DNA from: Hanleya hanleyi
Lineage: Eukaryota; Mollusca; Polyplacophora; Lepidopleurida; Hanleyidae
Reading direction: 5' to 3'
NCBI GenBank assembly: GCA_036873755.1
Contig: JAVTVY010018799.1
Span: 1 to 64,000, forward strand
Length of the DNA stretch: 64,000 bases
Of the stretch, positions 39,766-48,700 are shown piece after piece (the first letter of the stretch is position 1; every line of letters starts with the position of its first letter). The notes under the pieces are model-generated. The model saw only the letters and a program-made list of their open reading frames with translations, searched no databases and was not told the origin of the DNA. The translations under genes were made by a program, and so were the position numbers.

Positions 39766-41020
39766 CATCAGTTCATTTGCTCCCTCCCCCCACCCACTGC
39801 ATTCGGCCGAACCAATGTTCACATGTACAATAGTCTGCAATCTACAACGAACAATGCACGTTTCTGCAACTACACTCTAGATTCGTTTTGTGTTAGTTTC
39901 TTTGTATACATATAAGATCGGCTGTAACCTGGGATACAATATGACAGTGATTATTAGCCACAAATGTTTGCTATAAATGTTTGACTAGCTATTGTTCGAT
40001 GGTGTCAACTTTACCTGTTACTTAACCAATTTGTGTCTTATAGTAACGCCTTTGGTCTTATATAATCAATGAAAGAGTCAGGAAGTTAAATATCATTAAA
40101 ATATGGTACATTATATGCATGTTTCAATGTCGTTAGATGAAGACCGATAACCAAGAATTTGGCACTAGTGTGACACCTCCTTACTTTGGCACCAGCAAAA
40201 TCTATTAAAAAAAATTGTCAAAGTTACCCCCAATTCTTCTCCATGATATCCTTCAGTGAAAATAGCAAAACAGTTGTATTGTTCTACCATTAAACGAGAT
40301 CGTTTCTGAGCCTTTGCATGAGCCATTCAAAACAAATAAATTAGAATAACCTATCTCTCTAATACTTTATCCGGGCTGTAACAGAACCAGCATCTCCGCA
40401 TCCTGTCGGTACATAATTATGTATATACATAGACTGATGGGTAATACAACAGCTTTATAGATGGAAACATGCGGTATGTATGAGATGTGGTATGGGATAC
40501 TAAGAGTTTACTGTTCGACATGGATGTTTGTACGATACTCGCTCTCTTTATGAATGGCCTGTAATAAGTCTCACATTCATTTCCGCATTGATCAATTTGT
40601 GATTTGAGAATACTGAGCCGTCCTGCACACACTTCTACACCCCCTTTAGAACTTGTCTTTATACAGATAAGAGTATGCCACATAGCTATGGTAATGAATA
40701 TATTTCTTGAAAGCACATTTCTTGAGGATTTTAAATATCAGTACAATGATCAACAAGGTAAAACATGACTTTGTGTGTAATCAGGAAATCTTTTAAGTTT
40801 TTAGATCCTGGCTTTTTTATGACCTTCTAAAGGAGCCTTGTGAGATTGAAGCTGAAATACGCCAGTTGTGTTGAGTATACGATAAAGACACAATTAAAGC
40901 AGTACAACCTAACGCTGGAGAGTAAGACACCCTGTTCACATTGTTCCAGGACATGTTGACATCACACGTCTTAACGCCATGACACAGACAAATGAGAGAA
41001 AGAAGGACCAATCAGAGCTT
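39766..41020. other. No gene recognised
   Basis: AT-rich sequence; no motif or repeat identified. Confidence 0.4.
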
Positions 41021-41440
41021 CTGAGCTATCTTACTAGGGCGTTATAACGTTAAGCTAGGCGTTGCCGGGCGTTACTGAGTTACGTCCATAAAAACAACAG
41101 TATCCCAAAAGACGTGCAAAGTCGACGGTCAACCGTCAATATAGGTTATATGTTCTTTTCCAGACACTACGATATGACGCGACACCAGAATAATATACAT
41201 GAGTATGAAGACATCGAAGCGCCAGAAAACGATCATCCCGTTGACGAATATATTGAGAGCCTACTGAGAGATAATGAGACTGATTAGACTTAGTGTCCAC
41301 CCGCTGATTCTGAGAGTCTACCGACTGATACCGAGGTACACTCAGTGATACTGAGAGCTCGGCCTCAGATAGCCAGGCTACATTCCAAGGAAGCCTGAGT
41401 GAGGAAGAATCTACCTTTTGAATTGTAACAGCGGCTATAT
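41020..41440 (+). pseudogene. Decayed copy of the zinc-finger/acidic gene
   Basis: Matches 45555-45960 of E3, including the upstream AGAGCTTCTGAGCTATCTTA and GCGTTAAGC...GGGCGTTACTG words and the AAAGACGTGCAAAGTCGACG leader. The start and first Cys pair are lost. RHYDMTRHQNNIHEYED survives near 41165-41215, followed by acidic codons and stops. Confidence 0.65.
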
Positions 41441-41694
41441 TGTGTTTATTGAATATTATTACTCATGTGACTCGATCGAAGATGCCGGACAGGATAACTT
41501 ACAACAGGCGTACATTACCATGCTCACGTCATCATAAAAAACAGTCCTGGCTATATGATAATGACAAACAAAGACAATAAACACCATAATAAACACAGTC
41601 AACGCGCCTCCCCCAGTTCTGGTACAAACCATCAAGGGATTTCTCTTGAAGTTAAGGCCATACATGCATAACTAAATTGTCAGAGATTGCAGCC

Positions 41695-41800
41695 CGAAAT
41701 CCAGGGGCAATTTCCTGAATTTCAGCGACTTCATGATTGAATTCGCGGAATAGGTCCTGAATTTCAGGCTAAAATTCCCGAAAACTGAGTTGTGGAGTAT
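41695..41800. repeat. Short repeats flanking E3 (TGAATTTCAGG...AATTCCCGAAAACTGA)
   Basis: The word GGCTAAAATTCCCGAAAACT occurs at 41768 and again at 47367, on either side of E3 and in the same orientation, with diverged copies nearby. E3 appears to have inserted into a small tandem array. Confidence 0.55.
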
Positions 41801-41801
41801 G

Positions 41802-42040
41802 AGTAGTATATAAAGTGCATTTAAACTCACATTGACCTCATTATTTGTTCCCCAGGGTAAAATTTGAGGGAGTGGTCACGTGACGATCATGTGATCGTTG
41901 GGGAAAAACTACCTCCAACACGAGAGAGCTCCTCGACTCGATCGGGTGTGACTTTGGAGCGGGCAGGGTCGAAAAAATACCTGAAATCATGAGAAGGAAG
42001 ACTTATAGTAATAAACATAATCTATAGGTGTTGGACGATG
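41802..42040 (+). repeat. Left TIR of E3
   Basis: Pairs with 47110-47348; contains a TATATAAAG box-like start, TTGACCTC and GTCACGTGAC. Confidence 0.8.
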
Positions 42041-42369
42041 TTATTAGGACGAGTCTAGCATCCGTGCGACCCGAGGGTCGAGCGTTATTGTCCAGTATAT
42101 CTCCGCAAAAAATAAACAACAAAAAGGGGATACCCCTTTGGCATCGATGGTGCTGCCCTCTAGAGGGTGCATGTAAAATGTCTCCAGATATAAAAAACGG
42201 AATACGGACTTTACCCTGAGGTAGCTCCGGGTCACTATGGTTACGGCAAAGGGTCCCTGGGCAGGTATTCTTCCGCGGTGATGCGGTCTGGCGGTGATGC
42301 GGTCGCGGGATAAAGCTTCCGCGGAGAAAAAGTAGTCCCCAGAATTCAAATACGCTGCATGGTCCGATT
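42041..42369. other. Subterminal region of E3
   Basis: No gene. It contains the inverted counterpart of the E2 subterminal block (42041-42110) and of the GCGGTGATGCGGTC...CCGCGGAGAAAAAGTAGTC block (42275-42340) shared with E2 and E4. Confidence 0.55.
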
Positions 42370-43640
42370 GGGTCGTATGAGGTATCAATGTGAAGCATTT
42401 GTGAAGGCACATCTGATGGGCTGGGTGAGGGGTTGAAATATTGTCATTCTGCGCATGCGCGGTAGACAAAGCGTATGGAATAGACGTTTTGGGGTCTAGG
42501 TGGACCACTAACGGTCCGATTGGGTCGAGTGAGGTATCAATGTGAAGCCTATGTGAGGGAGCATCCGATGGGCTGGGTGTGGGGTTGGAATATCGTCATT
42601 CTGCGCATGCGCAATAGACAAAGGGTATGGAAATAGAGGTTTTGGGATCTAGGTGAGCCACTAATGAGCCGATGGAGACAAAGGGCATGGAAATAGACGT
42701 TTTGGGGTCTATGTGGGCCCTTAGTGGACCGCTGGGGTCCAGTGAGGTATCAATGTGAAGCCTATGTGAGGGGGCATCCGACTTGGTGGATAAGGGGTAG
42801 GAATATCGCCATTCTGCGCATGCGCAATAGACAAAGGGTATGGAAATAGAGGTTTTGGGATCTAGGTGAGCCACTAATGAGCCGATGGAGTTGAGTGAGG
42901 TGTCAATGTGAAGCATATGTGGGGGCCATCCGATTGCACTAGTGTCTCGGCCGTTGTCAACATTCTGCGCATGCGCAGACAGGGAATTCTGGGAAAAGGG
43001 TGTGGAAATAGACGTTTTAGGGTGTAGGTGAGCCCCTAATGATCCTATGGTGTCGTATGAGGTCTTATTTTGAAGCCTATGTGAGGGGGCATCCGACTGG
43101 GTGGATGTCGGGTAGAATATCGTCATTCTGCGCATGTGCAATAGACAACGGGTATGGAAATAGACGTTTTGGGATCTAGGTGAGCCGATGGAGTTGAGTG
43201 AGGTATCAATGTGAAGCATATGTGAGGGGGCATCCGATTGGATTAGTGTGTCGTTCGTTGTCAACATTCTGCGCATGCGCAGACATGTAATTGTGGGAAA
43301 AGGGTGTGGAAATAGACGTTTTGGGCTCTAGGTGAGCCCCTAATCATCCTATGGTGTCGTGTGAGGCCTTATTTTGAAGCTGTCGTGAGGGGGCATCCGC
43401 CTGGACTAGTGTGTCGTTCGTTGTCAATAGTCTGCGCATGCGCAGTCTAGCCGTAGTATAGAAGGCAGGCATTTTGGGGGGGTATGTGGGGGGTGTGTTT
43501 GGGGTAGAGATGGACCGCTATGGGTCCGAATGGGTCGTGGAAAATGTCAAAGTGAAGCATGTGTGCGGTAGAGTCAGAATGGCGTGTTTTAAGTGCAAAG
43601 TCGCGTCAATCTACGCATGCGCAGTTGGTTGTGGTAAGTA
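42370..43640 (-). repeat. NRF1-motif satellite, inverted orientation
   Basis: About eight units related to 4290-5815, reading on the minus strand, each with TGCGCATGCGCA or a close variant (about 42450, 42600, 42815, 42965, 43270, 43435, 43610). Confidence 0.8.
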
Positions 43641-44040
43641 AAGTGGCCATTTTGGGGCAGTGCAGGAAGGTATTTGGGCTGGAGATGGACCATCCTTGGT
43701 CCGAATGCGTCCTGGGAGGTGTCATGTTGTAGCTCTCGGCGTGTAGACCCCGATTTGAGGAATGTCAACAGCATCTGCGACTTCATCGGTGACGTCATCA
43801 GTACGAGTAGTAGCGAAATTTGTCATTTTGGGGCAACGCAGGAAGGTATTTGGTGTAGAGATGGACCATCCGGAACTGACCTTTGACCCCTGCGCGCGCT
43901 AACAATACCGGATAAAAATTGCGCGCAACTGAAGGTCAGTTCCGGTCACGTGAACGGAAGCGGAAGTGACCTCACAGAGGTCATATGCAAATGAGCTCCA
44001 CACGCTTTGAGCTCCAAGAGCTACGATCCAAGAGCTCTGC
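43641..44040. promoter_or_regulatory. Upstream region of the E3 genes with CRE and octamer motifs
   Basis: Contains TGACGTCA (about 43790), a CGGAAGTGACCTCACAGAGG and TCATATGCAAAT stretch (43960-43992) like the E1 TIR promoter words, and two copies of GAAGGTATTTGG...AGATGGACCATCC also seen at 46590-46980. Confidence 0.5.
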
Positions 44041-44051
44041 CACACGGGAGC

Positions 44052-44102
44052 TCCCACTACCACCACCGGGCGTTGACGCCCGTCAACGCCTGGTGGTGGT
44101 GG
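44052..44102. repeat. Strong hairpin upstream of the zinc-finger/ATPase gene
   Basis: CTACCACCACCGGGCGTTGA continues into CG-CCC-GTCAACGCC and GGTGGTGGTAG: about 22 paired bases with one mismatch and a 3-base loop. The stem core GGGCGTTGACG is the word that repeats elsewhere in E3. Confidence 0.8.
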
Positions 44103-44210
44103 TAGTGGTGGTGGTTGTGTGTGTGTGGTGGTGTGTGGTGGTGGTGTCTGTACATATAAGAATGAACATGTGTCCCTCATCAGTCCTTAAGTATTGGTCG
44201 ACAGATCAAC

Positions 44211-45137
44211 ATGTCGTGTACGTGTACGTTCTGTCAGAGAACCTTCTGTCGTCGCGATAGTATGCTCAGGCACATTCAAGGCAAGCACAACCAAGAGACA
44301 CCGCCGAGTCCCGCTATAGGTCCAACAAGTGCAGTAGAGCATCCCTATACGATGACAGTGAGCGTCCCTACGGCGTGGGGAAAGACGTCCTGGGTGATGA
44401 AGTTCTTAGAGGAATGTGTGGCAACCTCAGCTCCGACACGTGTTGTTTGGTGTTATAGCCAATGGCAGCCCGCCTACGAAACTACGCGATTACAGAATGT
44501 GAGTTTCGTCCCAGAGATTCCTCACGACATAGACGAACCGTATTACTTTGACCCCGAGCAGACCAACGTGGTAGTGCTAGATGATCTGATGAGTGCGGCC
44601 AAGGACAATTCACACGTTGCCGACTTGTTTACTAAAGGATCCCATCATAGGAATTTGTCCATCATCTATTTGACCCAGAATCTCTTTCCTCAAGGGAAGG
44701 CGTCCAGAGATATTGCCTTGAACTGCCAATACTTTGTGTTGTTCTCCAATCCCATTGACAGAGCACAAATCCGTGTGTCTGGTAGTAGAATTTATCCTCA
44801 GAACATCGACCATTTCATGCAGGCGTTTCAAGGGGCAACAAGTCGTCCGTACGGCTACCTATTGGTAGATTTAAAAGCCCATACCCCCGAAGATCGCCGG
44901 CTGACGACCCACCTGCTACCCGGCGAGGGTTCACCGCAACGTCATATACCCCGACACTATCCACCGAGTCCACATCTGGTAGAGCAGCAGCAGCAACCCA
45001 CCCCCATACAGCGGGGCCCCTTCCTACCATCAGTCCCGGAATATCACCCAACCGTGAAGGATCAACTCAAACCCGTACAAGGGAATGAGCATAATGTGAA
45101 CTCGAGGCTATGGAATGATTTGTTCAAAGAAGTATGA
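44211..45137 (+). CDS. C2H2 zinc finger fused to a Polinton packaging-ATPase homologue
   Basis: 308 residues, intact. Residues 1-26 form one C2H2 finger (CTCTFCQRTFCRRDSMLRHI). Residues about 45-230 align with the E1 packaging ATPase: TRVVWCYSQWQPAYE, the Walker B equivalent TNVVVLDDLM, LFTKGSHHRNLSIIYLTQNL and YGYLLVDLKAHTPEDRRL. The Walker A region is VPTAWGKTS, keeping GKT but losing the first glycine and the flexible Gly/Ser. A Pro/Gln-rich tail of about 75 residues is absent from the E1 protein. Fusion plus altered P-loop suggests a protein that no longer pumps DNA, perhaps an inhibitor or a DNA-bound adaptor; this is inference. It overlaps the next ORF by four bases (ATGA). Confidence 0.8.
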   Translation: MSCTCTFCQRTFCRRDSMLRHIQGKHNQETPPSPAIGPTSAVEHPYTMTVSVPTAWGKTSWVMKFLEECVATSAPTRVVWCYSQWQPAYETTRLQNVSFVPEIPHDIDEPYYFDPEQTNVVVLDDLMSAAKDNSHVADLFTKGSHHRNLSIIYLTQNLFPQGKASRDIALNCQYFVLFSNPIDRAQIRVSGSRIYPQNIDHFMQAFQGATSRPYGYLLVDLKAHTPEDRRLTTHLLPGEGSPQRHIPRHYPPSPHLVEQQQQPTPIQRGPFLPSVPEYHPTVKDQLKPVQGNEHNVNSRLWNDLFKEV

Positions 45138-45439
45138 ACGCCGAGATGGCCAAGACGTTGAGGGTCACAGAAAATAAATTTCAACGCAAAGGGTATTCGA
45201 AAGAGGAAGCCGCAATTTTAGCCGATAACAGATTGGCACCCAGACTACGACGAGCTTTACGTCAGCGGTATGTCGACCTCGTGACCCATATGAAATTGTT
45301 GGATAAGGACCCAGTCAATATGGAAATTGAAAGAACAGCGTCGATGTTGAAAACCTCGGGCATGAACTGGAAAGCGGCGTATGTCAGAGCAATATCGCAA
45401 AAGAAACATTTGTTCGAACGCACCATTAAACGACGTTAA
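45134..45439 (+). CDS. Small basic helical protein overlapping the zinc-finger/ATPase gene
   Basis: 101 residues, starting in the ATGA overlap with the stop of the previous gene. Lys/Arg-rich and helical throughout (FQRKGYSKEEAAILADNRLA; LRRALRQRYVDLVTHMKLL; ending FERTIKRR). I do not recognise a family. The tight overlap implies coupled expression (re-initiation) from one mRNA, unusual for an animal gene but common in compact viral genomes. The overlapping arrangement suggests the two proteins act together. Confidence 0.6.
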   Translation: MNAEMAKTLRVTENKFQRKGYSKEEAAILADNRLAPRLRRALRQRYVDLVTHMKLLDKDPVNMEIERTASMLKTSGMNWKAAYVRAISQKKHLFERTIKRR

Positions 45440-45640
45440 AGCGTTAAGAAAGTGCGTTAAGGCGTTGAGACGGACGTTAAGGCGTAACGACGGGCGTTGA
45501 CGGGCGCCACTGCATTTCGATGAATTGGTGTCAATTCCATGAAAATCAGAGCTTCTGAGCTAATTCACCAGGGCGTTGAAGCGTTAAGTTAAGCGTTGAT
45601 GGGCGTTACTGTCTATAGAAGCAAGCGTATTTCCAAAAAC
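45440..45640 (+). repeat. GCGTTAAGGCGTTGA / GGGCGTTGACGGGCG repeats
   Basis: Short words of the GCGTTAAG and GGGCGTTGA type follow each other here and recur at 41040-41075, 46505-46565, 47500-47535, 47690-47730, 48105-48180 and 48255-48295. Most lie next to the zinc-finger gene copies. Confidence 0.65.
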
Positions 45641-45667
45641 ACGCACAGTCGACGTTCAACCGTCAAC

Positions 45668-45976
45668 ATGGCTTATACTTGCTCTGAGTGCGAACGCACG
45701 TTCACCAGACATTACGATATGATGCGACACCAGAAAAATATACATGGGATTGAAGACTCCGAGGAGTCCGTTGAGGCGGATGCTGATACAGAGACTGCTG
45801 AGAGTGTATCGACTGATACCGAAACAGAGGTTGCTGAGAGTCTATCTAGTGATACGGAGAGCTTGACCTCAGATTGTCAGCCTATTTCCGTGGAAAGTGA
45901 GGCAGAACATACCTTCTGGGATCGTATTGTGACAGGAGCTATCAATACTTACGCTGCAGCGATCGAGGACGCCTGA
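45668..45976 (+). CDS. C2H2 zinc-finger / acidic repeat protein
   Basis: 102 residues from the ATG at 45668. One C2H2 finger (YTCSECERTFTRHYDMMRHQ) is followed by a strongly acidic Asp/Glu/Ser/Thr repeat (ETAESVSTDTETEVAESLSS), which resembles a transcriptional activation region. After the TGA at 45974-45976 the same frame stays open with sensible coding (RIRKTAMAIYEQYTLLPLEM) to a TAA at 46177 and a TAG at 46236. So the gene is probably a longer protein broken by two stops. Decayed copy at 41020-41440. Confidence 0.6.
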   Translation: MAYTCSECERTFTRHYDMMRHQKNIHGIEDSEESVEADADTETAESVSTDTETEVAESLSSDTESLTSDCQPISVESEAEHTFWDRIVTGAINTYAAAIEDA

Positions 45977-46359
45977 GGGGATAATTTACAACAGGCGTAC
46001 ACCCAAATGCGCCCCCGCATCAGGAAAACAGCCATGGCGATCTATGAACAGTATACCTTACTACCGCTTGAAATGAAAGGCGACCCCACGCACAGGTCCA
46101 TCATGACCAAGCGTCACTTGGAAGGGGCTATGGGGCTACCACCCACCGAGGCCCTGGAAAATGCGATCAGAATGCGCTAACAACTGTTTCAGAACATGCT
46201 GCTCGAAGAATATCCAGGCCTGCCCGACGACGCTTAGGTCACACCGAGCAAAGATGGAACTTTCTGAAATGGCGACTTCTGATTGGACAAGAATACATCT
46301 AACGGACAGGAACGAATATGACAGATGCAAATGGTGGCCTCTGATTGGGCAAGAGTCTT

Positions 46360-46440
46360 TTTGAGTTGTAAACATACCCAACGCGACTCCCCCAGCGTGT
46401 GTATGATGTAACATTGGGGAAAATAAACTATATGAAAAAA
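46360..46440 (+). terminator. Shared 3'-UTR block with AATAAA
   Basis: GACTCCCCCAGCGTGTGTAT and GATGTAACATTGGGGAAAAT, then AAACTATATG: the same block as after both PolB-N chimeras. Confidence 0.65.
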
Positions 46441-46559
46441 AACACTTCTTGTTGTTGTTCTTCTCTCAAGTGTCATGCTTGTTGTTGTTGTTGTTCTCTC
46501 TTCGGTCTGTTAAGGCGTAAAGATAGGGTGTTAAGGTTTTGAGACGGGCGTTAAGGCGT

Positions 46560-47109
46560 AACGACGGGTGACACCTCGCAGCATTCGGACCAAGGATGGT
46601 CCCTCTCTACACCAAATACCTTCCTTCACTGCCCCAAAATGCCCACTTTGGCTACTACTCCTACTGATGACGTCACCAATGACGTCACAGATGACGTGAA
46701 CACCCCTCAAATCGGGATCTACACCCCGAGAGCTACAAAATGACACCCCCCAGGACGCATTCGGACCAAGGATGGTCCATCTCTACACCAAATACCTTCC
46801 TGCACTGCCCCAAAATGGCAAATTTCGCTACTACTCGTACTGATGACGTCACCGGTGACGTCATAGATGCTGTGGACATCCCTCAAATCGGGGTCTACAC
46901 CCCGAGAGCTACAACATGACACCTCCCAGGACGCATTCGGACCAAGGATGGTCCATCTCCACCCCAAATACCTTCCTGCACTGCCCCAAAATGGACACTT
47001 TACTTGCTACAAACAACTGCGCATGCGCAGATTGACGCGCCTTTGCACTTAAAACATGCCATTCTGACTCTACCCCACACATGCTTCACTTTGACGAAAG
47101 TCCAATTTA
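46560..47109 (-). repeat. Three ~180-bp tandem units with paired CRE sites, plus an NRF1 unit
   Basis: Units contain GGACCAAGGATGGTCCATCT, CTGCCCCAAAATGG, TACTGATGACGTCACC and CGGGGTCTACACCCCGAGAG. Each has two TGACGTCA motifs 8-16 bases apart. The last unit (near 47019) has GCGCATGCGC. Counterpart of 43660-43880 in inverted orientation. Confidence 0.7.
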
Positions 47110-47348
47110 CATCGTCCAACACCCATAGATCATGTTTATTACTATAAGTCTTCCTTCTCATGATTTCAGGTATTTTTTCGACCCTGCCCGCTCCAAAGTC
47201 ACACCCGATCGAGTCAAGGAGCTCTCTCGTGTTGGAGGTAGTTTTCCCCCAACGATCACATGATTGTCACGTGACCATCCCCTCAAATTTTACCCGGGGG
47301 AACAAATAATGAGGTCAATGTGAGTTTAAATGCACTTTATATACTACT
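47110..47348 (-). repeat. Right TIR of E3
   Basis: Inverted copy of 41802-42040 with few differences. Confidence 0.8.
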
Positions 47349-48550
47349 TGTATGGCCTGAAGTTCAGGCTAAAATTCCCGAAAACTGAATTTCAGGAGAA
47401 TTCTCTGAATCATTTGTAGGGTGTATGATTTCATGGAGGGGAAAATAAACTATATGAAAAGTTATGAAAGTCTTGGCGTAGAAGTGTCTTTGTGTGTGCA
47501 TTGATCAAAGGCGACACTGCGTTAAGACAGGCGTTGAGTAACGCCACCTCCTCCTCCTCACTCACTTTCGTACCTCACTCACTCATTCACTCACTCGTAC
47601 CTCACTCACTCACTCGCTCGCTCGTACCTCACTCACTCACTCACTCAGCCGTCATTTAGCTCAATCAGACATTTTGAGCTATCTCACGTTGAAGCGTTAA
47701 CCTAGGCTTTGATGGGCGTTACTGTGTTACAAAAAGCAACCGTATCTCAAAGACGTGCAAAGTCGATGTTCAACCGTCACTTTCAATGAAATAACAATTT
47801 CGTCTGGCCGCATATTAGTTATTTTGATCGTGTTTTCGAACATACATGTCTACTTTGAGACCTTTCTTTAATCCCAATCTAATTTGTCAAATCAAAACTC
47901 AACCACATAACGGATTGCTATTGGCTCATTTATTGGCCCAAGATCAATTGCATACCTCTGATCATTGCACGTTGGGTAGCAGGTTATGACTGCGAATGAC
48001 TAGAGGTAGCGGTGGTGACGGCACTTCCATCAAAGATTAACGGCCATTGGTCAAAGCATGTGCTTGTGATTGAACGGTCTACAATGCTCTCAGGCTTTAT
48101 GATCGGGCGTTAAGGCGTTAAGCCAGGGCGTTAAGACGCTGAGACAGGCATTAAGCGTAGTACAGGGCGTTGATGGGCGTCACTGCATTTCGATGAATTA
48201 TTGCCAACTCCATGGTATATCTAGACACATTAGAGCTTCTGAGCTATTTCGCCAGTGCATTGAAGCGTTAAGCTAGGCGTTGGCGGGCGTTACTGTGTTT
48301 CATCCATGGCATGACTGTATCTTCCCTCCGATGAGCTCTCTCCATCCCACACGGCCCGTTGCAACACCGTATTGCCTAGATCTACCCCAAAACCCCACTC
48401 CAATGCCCTTTTTCTAATACTGCGCACGCGTAGACTGACGGTACTTCCACTACAAACTTTACATCAAGTAGTTCAATATGACACTACACACGGCCCATTT
48501 GGGTCACGGATGGTCCTCCTCGTCCCCAAAACGTTCATTCAAATGCCTTT
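47349..48550. other. Repeat-rich gap between E3 and the second PolB-N chimera
   Basis: No intact gene. It holds a (CTCA)n tract at 47565-47645, a leader-like relic of the zinc-finger/acidic gene at 47655-47780, GCGTTAAG words (48105-48180, 48255-48295) and diverged NRF1-satellite words (48370-48540). The left end of E4 may lie here but I cannot place it. Confidence 0.5.
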
Positions 48551-48558
48551 TCTAAAAT

Positions 48559-48565
48559 TTATAAA
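48559..48565 (+). promoter_or_regulatory. TATA box of the E4 zinc-finger/PolB-N gene
   Basis: TATAAAA followed by a leader with repeated CACCAGCCTG words, the same words as in the E1 TIR leader. Because the upstream in-frame ATG at 48566 touches the box, the start at 48701 is preferred. Confidence 0.5.
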
Positions 48566-48700
48566 ATGGATAAAAGTGGGAATTTTTTAGGGCATTGCTG
48601 CATTCATTGGCCTGCTTCACCAGCCTGCCTCACCAGCCTGAACCACTCTGACGAGAGGAGCTACTTGACTGAGCCTCACCAGTGCAACCTCACCAGCCTG

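Larger units (their letters stand above)
41802..47348. mobile_element. Short Polinton-related element E3, 5,547 bp
   Basis: Ends AGTAGTATATAAAG...CTTTATATACTACT with 239-bp inverted repeats (41802-42040, 47110-47348). The flanking 6-mers AGTATG and TGTATG match at five of six bases. The termini resemble those of E1 and E2 (AGTAGTA, then AAGTGC, then TTGACCTC). The element contains no integrase, polymerase or capsid gene but encodes a zinc-finger/ATPase chimera, a small basic protein and a zinc-finger/acidic protein, plus an NRF1-motif satellite. It would depend on a complete Polinton for mobility. Confidence 0.75.

Noticed and set aside
40417..41011. Minus-strand frames of 64-99 codons
   Set aside because: No motif, no promoter, AT-rich region; likely chance.
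48566..48700. N-terminal extension of the second zinc-finger/PolB-N protein
   Set aside because: The upstream ATG abuts the TATA box and the extension translates the CACCAGCCTG leader repeat.
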